Below, piece by piece: positions 1 through 6,480 of a stretch of DNA of 24,076 nucleotides. A model generated the notes under the pieces. That model made no database searches. It had not been told where the DNA came from and saw only the letters and a list, made by a program, of their open reading frames with translations. A program made the translations under genes and the position numbers. The stretch covers positions 1 through 24,076 of IMG/VR virus record IMGVR_UViG_3300021962_000642, one strand, 5' to 3'. Source of the DNA: a virus. Every line of letters starts with the position of its first letter. Position 1 is the first letter of the stretch.

Positions 1-8
1 TATCCCAC

Positions 9-37
9 AAAAAAAACCCCCAGAAACTGGGGGTTTT
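9..37 (-). terminator. Intrinsic terminator closing the minus-strand late operon
   Basis: Read on the minus strand, CCCCCAG and CTGGGGG (33-27 and 23-17) pair around a TTT loop, and a run of eight T follows (16-9). Four A/T pairs extend the stem at its base. This is a textbook rho-independent terminator about 50 bases after the stop of the last minus-strand gene. Four T also flank it on the plus strand, so weak bidirectional activity is possible. Confidence 0.9.
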
Positions 38-89
38 GGAATGTAAAAATAGGACTAAGAATACAATGGCAATAGGATTAAGTCCATCA

Positions 90-311
90 TTATTTATCGT
101 CCTGGTCCTTGGTTGTTTCGTTCTTTTGGTTACGAATCTTAATTAGCTCTGAATACATTTTCAAAAAGGTCCACACAATAGATGCAGCTCCAAGTAAAAC
201 TTTAAGACCTAAGTCCCAATCCATTGCAGTCATTCCCAAAAATACCCCGGTGTTGACGTAGGGCACTGGATCATTTCCTAAGCCCTTTAGGACTTGTATA
301 GTATCGTTCAT
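90..311 (-). CDS. Small single-membrane-segment protein, possibly holin-like
   Basis: This 73-residue protein has a polar N-terminus, one hydrophobic stretch at about residues 32-52 (from the WDLGLKVLLGAA region to about WTFLKMY) and a highly charged Lys/Asp/Glu-rich C-terminal tail. It is the last gene before the strong terminator. Size, one membrane segment and a charged tail fit a small phage holin or holin-like protein, but I recognise no family motif. No endolysin gene is visible nearby. A small membrane protein of another role (spanin-like, superinfection-related) is equally possible. The leader before the ATG is A-rich with no Shine-Dalgarno sequence. Its 5' end overlaps the 3' end of a small basic ORF at 271-390 by about 41 bases. 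Confidence 0.6.
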   Translation of the reverse strand: MNDTIQVLKGLGNDPVPYVNTGVFLGMTAMDWDLGLKVLLGAASIVWTFLKMYSELIKIRNQKNETTKDQDDK

Positions 312-390
312 GTATGTATTTTTTAAGTTTTTCCTCGTTAGCCTCAGAGTTCTTGTAACTCTTAGACAGTTTTATTTTAATCTGCTTCAT
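271..390 (-). CDS. Small basic hypothetical ORF (39 residues)
   Basis: The gap between the adaptor gene (stop at 394) and the membrane-protein gene (start at 311) holds an ORF starting at ATG 390, three bases after the upstream stop. It starts MKQIKIKLSKSYKNSEANEE and ends SPKGLRK, is very Lys-rich, and overlaps the next gene in another frame by 41 bases. The tight spacing after the preceding stop and the complete use of the gap argue for a real gene. The short length and the overlap argue against it. I recognise no function; it may instead be a leader peptide or chance. Confidence 0.4.
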   Translation of the reverse strand: MKQIKIKLSKSYKNSEANEEKLKKYIHERYYTSPKGLRK

Positions 391-393
391 GCA

Positions 394-1026
394 TTAGAAT
401 ATTGTTCCTGGACCCATAGAGTTAGGATACAAACACTCTGGGCAAAATCCATTTCCAAATGTAGTCTGGTTGTTAGTAATACCATATCTCTTTTTCCAAG
501 CATAAGGCATAGTTGGTGTAACCAAAGTGCCATACATTGGATTCTGCTGCGACGGAAAATTTCCATCTTTTACAGACTGCGAGAAATAAGTCCTATACGA
601 TTCTGGATGAAGTTGCACCCAATACACCATCCTTTCGAGATATTGGTTTCCAGTAGTTCTGCACTCTTGCTGCAAGAACTGTAACTCCTCTAAAGTTATC
701 CCGTCTGCATTCTCAGACTTAGGAGAAACTACAGAACGGTTAAAGATTTTATACTTTAAGAATGGGAGTGCACGCATCAGTGCAAGCTGCACTAAAGCCT
801 TGGAAATATAGTTGTCTAACAGAAACTGGTTTTCCTCGGTAACCGTATTGTTTAGAATTTGGTTTTGGAATTCAAAGTAAAACGTAGAACCCAAGTAATA
901 CTGCAATTCTGAATCCTGTGCTTGTAAGACATAGGGAATAAGATCCTTCGGGCTTACGTTCTCGTTAACCGAAGTATAGGCCTTTAAAGCCTGTTCACTG
1001 ACGAATAATGCTACTCTTGTGCTCAT
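394..1026 (-). CDS. Head-tail adaptor/connector-like protein
   Basis: This 210-residue, mostly helical protein starts one base after the portal stop, as expected for the connector that docks under the portal ring. Residues 8-60 look like the opening helix of phage connector proteins (surface-entry helix, then a segment on YYLGSTFYFEF). Residues about 66-90 form a second helix (FLLDNYISKALVQLALMRAL). The C-terminal third is rich in Pro, Gly and aromatic residues and may be an extended arm. The resemblance is to the uncharacterised connector-like proteins that follow portals in Bacteroidota phages (I believe DUF6712-like; not verifiable here). The role is inferred mainly from position. Confidence 0.6.
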   Translation of the reverse strand: MSTRVALFVSEQALKAYTSVNENVSPKDLIPYVLQAQDSELQYYLGSTFYFEFQNQILNNTVTEENQFLLDNYISKALVQLALMRALPFLKYKIFNRSVVSPKSENADGITLEELQFLQQECRTTGNQYLERMVYWVQLHPESYRTYFSQSVKDGNFPSQQNPMYGTLVTPTMPYAWKKRYGITNNQTTFGNGFCPECLYPNSMGPGTIF

Positions 1027-1027
1027 A

Positions 1028-2197
1028 TTATTGGATTGCGTCTACTGTTTGTTCCCCGATTTGCTCGTTATCGTCATTGAACAATTTCAGTTGTTCAATG
1101 TAAAGCTCTGTATCATATCCGTAGTAACCTATCAAACGATCAAACAGTTTAAGAAGATTTTTTTGTAGCGGTATGATTACTGTATTTGTAAATAGAGATG
1201 AAGCCGCCAACATCTCATCTTTATTATTTCCAAGACCAGCACCTCCGAGATCTTTAATACCTAAAAGCAAAGGCGAGGTAATTCTAAATCCAGTTAACAA
1301 AGACTGCGAAATTCGCTGAGAAAGTTGAATGTAATAGTCAGAGTTTTCAGCAGCAATAGGAACTACTTCCGTACCATGTTCTTTGTTGTCTGCAAAGCTC
1401 AAGAAGAATCGCCCAGCACCTTCTACACCACTAAACGTAGAAGCTAATGTTTGGTAAATCTCTTGTTGGGTAGCAGGATCAGGAATACCATTGTTCATGC
1501 TGATAAACAAAGAAGGTGCTAAGCCTTGCTGAAGATTATACCAGTGGAATGAATCAATCATGATATCCACGTTAGCAGCTGTAATTGATCCGGACCAGTC
1601 AGGCAAACAGTAGTATTTTTCTGCTGGGTTATAGTTACGATAGAAAAGTATTTGTCTTGGGTATAGATCTGCCTTAGCAGGATCGAAAGCTTTTACTGAA
1701 ACTGGTTTGTAAAGTGCTTTTTTCCAGTCTGCCCAATTGGACGAATACCAGTAAAATTCTACTTTGTCTGTCTCTTTATCGATAACTCCAGATCTAACAT
1801 CATTGAAATCCATGTTGTAGATTTCCACAATGTTTTCGCCAAGTTCGTCCCAAATAATCTGGAGGTAAAAGCCGCCGTAAATAAGCTGGTCTAAAGCAGC
1901 ACGAGAAAAAATATCATTCCAACCATCGATCGGATTAGCTCTTTTCAGAATGTATTCCAATTCTGGATCTTTAGTTCTTAGACCTTCGCCAACTGTGTAA
2001 ACCAATTTAGAGTTTACACAAGTTCTGGCCATTGCCGAAGAATTGTAAATAGGTGTGATAACATTATTGGGATAAAGATTATCCCCTCCGAAATTAATCC
2101 AAGGTTGCCCCCTTTGATGGAAAATAGTCGGCATCACAGGATTAGGAACCTCTTGCGAGAATTTCATAATCGGATTAAACTTAGGTTTTGCTTCCAT
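1028..2197 (-). CDS. Phage portal protein
   Basis: At 389 residues this matches the shorter portal proteins (PBSX/SPP1-type fold). The portal is the dodecameric ring at one capsid vertex through which the terminase pumps DNA and to which the tail attaches. Residues about 30-60 carry the opening found in many portals (WINFGGDNLYPN, then a Cys/Ser-rich helix with VYTVGEGL). A middle region at about 95-180 holds the clip and wing strands (GGFYLQIIWDELGEN). A C-terminal helical part at about 290-345 contains SQSLLTGFRITSPLLLG, the conserved tunnel-loop region. The gene is preceded by a good ATACTT element and follows the oppositely oriented glycosyltransferase gene, so it probably has its own promoter. 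Its distance from the terminase gene is unusual. Confidence 0.88.
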   Translation of the reverse strand: MEAKPKFNPIMKFSQEVPNPVMPTIFHQRGQPWINFGGDNLYPNNVITPIYNSSAMARTCVNSKLVYTVGEGLRTKDPELEYILKRANPIDGWNDIFSRAALDQLIYGGFYLQIIWDELGENIVEIYNMDFNDVRSGVIDKETDKVEFYWYSSNWADWKKALYKPVSVKAFDPAKADLYPRQILFYRNYNPAEKYYCLPDWSGSITAANVDIMIDSFHWYNLQQGLAPSLFISMNNGIPDPATQQEIYQTLASTFSGVEGAGRFFLSFADNKEHGTEVVPIAAENSDYYIQLSQRISQSLLTGFRITSPLLLGIKDLGGAGLGNNKDEMLAASSLFTNTVIIPLQKNLLKLFDRLIGYYGYDTELYIEQLKLFNDDNEQIGEQTVDAIQ

Positions 2198-2231
2198 ATC
2201 TTAAAGAAGTATAATTTTTGGTGAAGATGAC
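2198..2231 (-). promoter_or_regulatory. Conserved upstream element of the portal gene
   Basis: On the minus strand the leader reads GTCATCT, twelve bases, then ATACTTCTTTAAGAT directly before the ATG. The same layout with the same spacing precedes the gene starting at 10846. Because the upstream neighbour lies on the other strand, a promoter is needed here, so this may be a late promoter or a combined promoter and translation-start element. The ATACTT core is at 2207-2212. The function is inferred. Confidence 0.5.
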
Positions 2232-2232
2232 A

Positions 2233-2256
2233 TAAATTTGCAATTTGTAGTATAAT
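2233..2256 (+). promoter_or_regulatory. Candidate promoter for the glycosyltransferase gene
   Basis: TAAATTTG at 2233-2240 matches the Bacteroidota -7 consensus TAnnTTTG. A TATAAT at 2251-2256 is an alternative -10 box of the sigma-70 type. The nearest TTG upstream (2218-2220) is closer than the usual -33 spacing, so the match is incomplete. The A-rich leader before ATG 2275 has no Shine-Dalgarno sequence, which is normal for this host group. Confidence 0.4.
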
Positions 2257-2274
2257 ATATATATTAAAAAACTT

Positions 2275-3207
2275 ATGGAACAGAAAACAAAAGAGGTTAA
2301 GAACGGAATATATGACACTTCCGAAAAAGCAAATGGCAATTTAGTATTTCATATTAATGGTGGACTTGGTAAATGTATTATGGCTACTGCTGTTATTCGT
2401 TCCTATAAAACAGCGTATCCAAAGTCGAAAATCGTGGTAGTGTCTGGCTACCCAGAAGTATTTCTACATAACCCAGATGTTTACAAGAATTTTCCGTTTG
2501 CTACACCATATCTTTGGCAGGACTACTACGGTAACCCAGATTACAAAGTGTATGCACACGATCCATATTTAAACGTAAAATGGATTAAGAACTTCCCAAC
2601 CCACTTTATTAAGATCTGGTGTGAGGAAATGTTTATCCCGTGCACACAAGAAACACCATTGCTTTTCTTTAGCGGACCAGAAGCTGACGAACTTAATGCT
2701 ATGATTCAGGTTCCCAAACCCCTTTTAGTAGTGCAATCAACAGGTGGTTCTACACCATCTGCCAGATCTTGGACCAGAAATCCACCACCACACGAACTCG
2801 AAGAATACCTGGCCAAGTACAAAGAAACACACTACATCCTACACTTGGCAGTTAAAGACACTCCAGTTTTGCAAAATATAGATCAGAGAGTAGACTCTTT
2901 CGATCGGAGAAAAGCTATGTGTCTAATGTATTTTGCCAACGAGGTATTGGGAATTGACTCCTACGGACTACATGCCAGAGCAGCAAATCCTAACGCTGGT
3001 CCCTCAACATTTTTCCTTCCGCTTGCCGAGTCAGAACAACGATTGGGCTATGCCTTAAAAAACATGAAATACCTGACCCCTTCTCAGGAAGTTCAGGATT
3101 TACTTAAGAATCACCAAGACTATTATGCTACGGTGTTTAAGTTGGGCATAGAAGATGCCTCAGAAAACTGTCCAGTTCCTATTGGAACCAGATGGTTTAA
3201 CTTTTAA
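2275..3207 (+). CDS. GT9-like (heptosyltransferase-type) glycosyltransferase
   Basis: This 310-residue protein is the only plus-strand gene. Residues 26-42 (HINGGLGKCIMATAVI) form a Gly-rich turn and helix like those opening GT-B glycosyltransferases of the ADP-heptose/GT9 type. A second strand-turn (KIVVVSGYPEVFLHNPDV) follows, and the C-terminal half contains VLGIDSYGLHARAAN at the place of the GT9 donor-binding motif (normally DTGxxHxA). That deviation makes the donor sugar uncertain. It would act in the host cytoplasm. Likely substrates are the virion's own Ser/Thr-rich fibres encoded next door, or host surface glycans to block superinfection; both are inference. Its stop overlaps the stop of the facing fibre gene by three bases in TTTTAAAA. 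Being alone on the opposite strand suggests separate timing or later acquisition. Confidence 0.7.
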   Translation: MEQKTKEVKNGIYDTSEKANGNLVFHINGGLGKCIMATAVIRSYKTAYPKSKIVVVSGYPEVFLHNPDVYKNFPFATPYLWQDYYGNPDYKVYAHDPYLNVKWIKNFPTHFIKIWCEEMFIPCTQETPLLFFSGPEADELNAMIQVPKPLLVVQSTGGSTPSARSWTRNPPPHELEEYLAKYKETHYILHLAVKDTPVLQNIDQRVDSFDRRKAMCLMYFANEVLGIDSYGLHARAANPNAGPSTFFLPLAESEQRLGYALKNMKYLTPSQEVQDLLKNHQDYYATVFKLGIEDASENCPVPIGTRWFNF

Positions 3208-3980
3208 AAGTATTGGATTATTCTAACAAATCCAGAGGATCCAGCTATACCAGCTGAAGCTCTACCGCCATCGAAAGAAGCGTTACCCCCTCTACCTCCA
3301 GCACCTTTAGAAACTAAATCTATACTTGTTTGAGGTAGAGTAAATACGTAAGCTGTAGAGGCTACACCAGGATTAGAAATTACACAACAGGTAGGAAGTG
3401 TTGCACACCATCTGGCAGCACCGCCACCTCCACCACCTCTTGTGGTAAAAGTGATTGCATTACTACCATTGGTTCCGTTACCGTTGGTTCCACCGCCACC
3501 GGTGTTACCACATTTGTTGTTACCGATACCACAACCAAAACCACCAGATGCAGAACCATTAGGAACTAAACCATTTCCTCCACCGAATCTTCCACCAGTA
3601 GCAACGAGGCAAGCACTTGGACCTCCGCACCAAACGGAGTTACCACCATTGCAACCATTGCTTCCGTTACTTCCACCTGCTCCACCACCACCTACAGTAA
3701 CAGGGCCAGAGGCAAGAACTGCACATCCAGGAAAGCAACAAACAGAAATACCACCACCTTGTCCGCCACCACCACCGGAAAAATAGAAAGAAGGACAGCT
3801 ACACCCTGCAACTGCAGTATCATTAGCTCCTCCGCCTCCTCCACCACCACCGATGGTAATAACTTGGATTAATTTTGCTCCTGGGCAACAGAACCAGCAA
3901 CCACCGCTGGTGTAATCATTAACAACTGGTTGTGAACCGCCGCCCGTAGAGATTAAAGTAGGTGAACCAAATAAAGACAT
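3204..3980 (-). CDS. Cys-rich glycine-rich tail fibre/adhesin protein (copy 2)
   Basis: The 258-residue protein begins with a short arm and then a Gly-rich-domain opening (GCWFCCPGAKLIQVITIGGG), followed by long Gly-rich loops typical of phage adhesins that form polyglycine sandwiches. It ends GFVRIIQYF, matching the KVIQYF of its paralogue at 8281-9198. I count 16 Cys, unusual for a phage fibre tip and suggestive of disulfides or metal binding. It follows the 818-residue collagen-like fibre with a one-base gap, so the pair probably forms one fibre: shaft and head first, glycine-rich tip or adhesin second. The assignment rests on composition and the paralogy. Its stop overlaps the stop of the plus-strand glycosyltransferase gene. 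Confidence 0.7.
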   Translation of the reverse strand: MSLFGSPTLISTGGGSQPVVNDYTSGGCWFCCPGAKLIQVITIGGGGGGGGANDTAVAGCSCPSFYFSGGGGGQGGGISVCCFPGCAVLASGPVTVGGGGAGGSNGSNGCNGGNSVWCGGPSACLVATGGRFGGGNGLVPNGSASGGFGCGIGNNKCGNTGGGGTNGNGTNGSNAITFTTRGGGGGGAARWCATLPTCCVISNPGVASTAYVFTLPQTSIDLVSKGAGGRGGNASFDGGRASAGIAGSSGFVRIIQYF

Positions 3981-3981
3981 A

Positions 3982-6438
3982 TTATCCGAAATTTACTGCC
4001 CATGCACCGAAGTAATCAGTGCCGTTATACTGAAGTGTTACTAAATCTACAGCACCAACTGTTGTTGATAATGTAGGAGGAACTGAATTTGCCCATTTGA
4101 TAGTTGGCCAAGTAATAGAGTAAGAACCAACACCGCCTTGTGTGATAGTAATGCTGTAGTTAGCTCCTGCGATAGGATTGCTTAAACCAAGGTTAACTGC
4201 TCCAACCAAATCTACTGACTGGTTGTTACCGTTATTCCAATCCAAAGTTACGTTACCAGTAATGTTACCTACTGCGTGGAATTTAGAAGCACCTTGACCG
4301 AAAGCAATTAAGTGGTTAACGTGAGTAGCCCCAACTTTTTCAGAAGTTAAACCTGATCCAATTACATAAGCATTATCGTGACAAACAAAGCTGGCTCTAC
4401 CAAATACACCATTACAGTTTCCAGCATTAGCTTGGTTATTATAACCAACTAAAACTGTAGTATTTGCTCCACTGTTGTAGTTAGTATCTCCTATCAATGT
4501 AGAAGAAAAATTACCCTGGTTTTGGTTGTTATTTCCGAAAAGATAACCATAACCACAGTTAGTAGAATTAGAACCAATAACTATGGAATAAACAGAATAG
4601 TTGTTACTTTCTTGACCGATTAAGATCGAGTAGTTATATGGGGGATTGTTATTTACTGTGTTTAATTGATTTAAAAAGTTACCAATTACAATACCAGCAC
4701 TCGCATGGCTGTGAGTAATTCTGTTACCAATGTTGATAGATCCAACGTCTGTAGCATTCCAAGCTGAACACTGGTTAACTACCAAGCTACAGCTTCCAAT
4801 TGCTATAATTGCAGGAGCAACTCCACCACCCCAGCAATTTACAGGAACTACTCTATTTCCAATTACTGTTTGTGTGTTTGTATAAGAGGTTGTTCCAGGA
4901 CCGATACTGATACCGCCACTGGTTGAAGCAGCACCAAAACCTATAGCGTTATTAACAGTGCCTACTGCATTTTCTCCGATGATAATAGCATCAGTAGTAA
5001 CCCCTGCAGTAGCACCAATTGCATCAGAAATTAAAGTGCTTGTGTTAACAACTGAAATTGGGCTTGGAGTTCCAGAAATACCAGAGGTTCCAGATGTTCC
5101 GTTTACACCAGATGTTCCGCTGGTTCCTGATCCGTCTACACCAGAGGTTCCGGAAGAACCAGATTGACCAGAGGTTCCAGAAGATCCAGATACACCAGAG
5201 GTTCCAGAAGAACCCGAACTACCAGATGTTCCAGAAGAACCGTTAGCACCTGAAGTTCCAGAAGATCCAGAGCTTCCTGATGAGCCCGATTGGCCTGAAG
5301 TTCCTGAAGACCCTGAACTACCAGAGGATCCAGATTGTCCAGATGTTCCTGAAGATCCTGAACTACCCGAGGATCCAGATTGTCCTGAAGTTCCTGAAGT
5401 TCCATTAACACCAGAGGTTCCAGAAGAACCAGATGAACCTGATGATCCCGAACTTCCGCTACCGCCTGAACCTGTTACACCGACTATACCTAAACTGTTA
5501 ACTGTTAGTAATGAAACTGAAGGGGTTGCTAAAGCTGCAAAAGTTAAATTATCAGCAAAGTATGCATCACCACCAAAGTTTATTTCATTTTCACCTATAA
5601 CAATATAAGGGAAACCTGCAGTTGTGCCAATATAAGCACCTGTTGCAGAACCAAAAGTTTGTACAGAAGCATTAGCTAAAATGTATTCCGAACTGTAAAT
5701 ATCATAATCACCCGTAAAATTACCTTGTGCAAGTGTTTGTTGCAAATTCTGGTTAGGAGAAACCCCAGAGGTTCCAGATGATCCGTTAACACCTGAGGTT
5801 CCAGAAGATCCATCAGCACCTGAAGTTCCCGAAGAACCGTTTACACCCGACGTTCCAGAAGAACCACTTGCACCACTGTTTCCAGAAGAACCAGATGAAC
5901 CTGATGATCCAGAACTGCCTGACGACCCTGAACTACCACTTGATCCGGAACTACCACTTGATCCAGAGTTGCCTGAAGATCCTGATGATCCAGAACTACC
6001 TGAAGAACCTGAACTTCCACTTGAACCGGAGTTACCAGAAGAACCAGAACTTCCAGAAGAACCAGAAGATCCTGAGCTACCTGACGATCCTGAGCTACCT
6101 GAAGATCCTGAGCTACCGCTCAAACCTGAAGTTCCCGAAGATCCTGAACTACCTGATGAACCGGAAGTTCCAGAGTTTCCGTTAACACCAGAGGTTCCAG
6201 AAGAACCAGATACACCCGATGTTCCAGAAGTGCCAGAGGTTCCCGATGCACCAGTAGGACCAATCGGTCCACCAGTTACGTTACCTGTAAAATTAATAGT
6301 GGTGTTGGAAACCTCGAAGGGTAATACGTTTCCAAATCCATCAGTCACTGGGGCAAGAGCTCCGGTAAGCCCAGCAGCCCCTACATTCAGCACACCACCG
6401 TAGGTAGCGCATATCGAAGTTCCGGTTAAATTGCTCAT
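3982..6438 (-). CDS. Long collagen-like tail fibre with a YadA-like head
   Basis: The 818 residues are modular. Residues 1-56 form an N-terminal attachment region. Residues about 57-227 are Gly-X-Y repeats, mostly GSS and GTS with almost no Pro after the first GPIGPTG. Residues about 228-320 form a globular spacer, and about 322-458 a second Gly-X-Y block. Residues about 462-715 contain short repeats of the type SILIGxxSN, SIVIGSNS, TVLVGYNN, as in the left-handed beta-roll heads of trimeric autotransporters. The last 100 residues (ITWPTIKWAN, YNGTDYFGAW) resemble the C-terminal domain of phage fibres. A trimeric, receptor-binding fibre is the natural reading. An ATACTT element precedes the ATG. 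Confidence 0.82.
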   Translation of the reverse strand: MSNLTGTSICATYGGVLNVGAAGLTGALAPVTDGFGNVLPFEVSNTTINFTGNVTGGPIGPTGASGTSGTSGTSGVSGSSGTSGVNGNSGTSGSSGSSGSSGTSGLSGSSGSSGSSGSSGSSGSSGSSGSSGSSGNSGSSGSSGSSGSSGSSGSSGNSGSSGSSGSSGSSGSSGSSGSSGSSGSSGNSGASGSSGTSGVNGSSGTSGADGSSGTSGVNGSSGTSGVSPNQNLQQTLAQGNFTGDYDIYSSEYILANASVQTFGSATGAYIGTTAGFPYIVIGENEINFGGDAYFADNLTFAALATPSVSLLTVNSLGIVGVTGSGGSGSSGSSGSSGSSGTSGVNGTSGTSGQSGSSGSSGSSGTSGQSGSSGSSGSSGTSGQSGSSGSSGSSGTSGANGSSGTSGSSGSSGTSGVSGSSGTSGQSGSSGTSGVDGSGTSGTSGVNGTSGTSGISGTPSPISVVNTSTLISDAIGATAGVTTDAIIIGENAVGTVNNAIGFGAASTSGGISIGPGTTSYTNTQTVIGNRVVPVNCWGGGVAPAIIAIGSCSLVVNQCSAWNATDVGSINIGNRITHSHASAGIVIGNFLNQLNTVNNNPPYNYSILIGQESNNYSVYSIVIGSNSTNCGYGYLFGNNNQNQGNFSSTLIGDTNYNSGANTTVLVGYNNQANAGNCNGVFGRASFVCHDNAYVIGSGLTSEKVGATHVNHLIAFGQGASKFHAVGNITGNVTLDWNNGNNQSVDLVGAVNLGLSNPIAGANYSITITQGGVGSYSITWPTIKWANSVPPTLSTTVGAVDLVTLQYNGTDYFGAWAVNFG
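5065..5471 (-). repeat. Second Gly-X-Y coding repeat block of the long fibre
   Basis: A degenerate 9-base repeat encodes [12 protein letters not shown] triplets. Codons for Gly and Ser vary between copies, so the array is not a recent exact expansion. One phase defect, GVDGSGTSG, lies near 5125-5145. Confidence 0.85.
5758..6270 (-). repeat. First Gly-X-Y coding repeat block of the long fibre
   Basis: About 57 consecutive Gly-X-Y triplets, dominated by GSS, with GNS, GTS and GVN interruptions. At the DNA level this is a run of degenerate 9-base units that could recombine and change shaft length. Confidence 0.85.
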
Positions 6439-6445
6439 TTAGTAT

Positions 6446-6451
6446 AAGTAT
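6446..6451 (-). promoter_or_regulatory. ATACTT element before the long fibre gene
   Basis: The 42-base leader contains A-rich sequence, then CATACTTATACTAA directly before the ATG; the core ends seven bases from the start codon, as at the 10846 gene. It may be a promoter or a translation signal. Confidence 0.35.
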
Positions 6452-6480
6452 GTTTTTTTCTTGAGTTGTTACAGATTTTA

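Noticed and set aside
1-89. A small gene after the membrane-protein gene
   Set aside because: The only ATG frame is about 11 codons; the stretch is a 3' untranslated region ending in the terminator.
310-684. Plus-strand ORFs of 60-214 codons opposite the adaptor, tape measure and others (for example 16325-16969)
   Set aside because: They lie wholly antisense to well-supported genes and have low-complexity or unnatural composition.
5758-6270. Tandem DNA repeats as a possible CRISPR or satellite
   Set aside because: The units are 9 bases long, degenerate at third positions and in coding frame; there are no spacers.
4958-6403. Plus-strand ORFs rich in VPEVPD/EPELPE repeats (also 9492-10028)
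   Set aside because: They are antisense images of the Gly-X-Y repeats; Ser/Gly codons read backwards give Pro/Glu/Val. No leader or promoter is visible.
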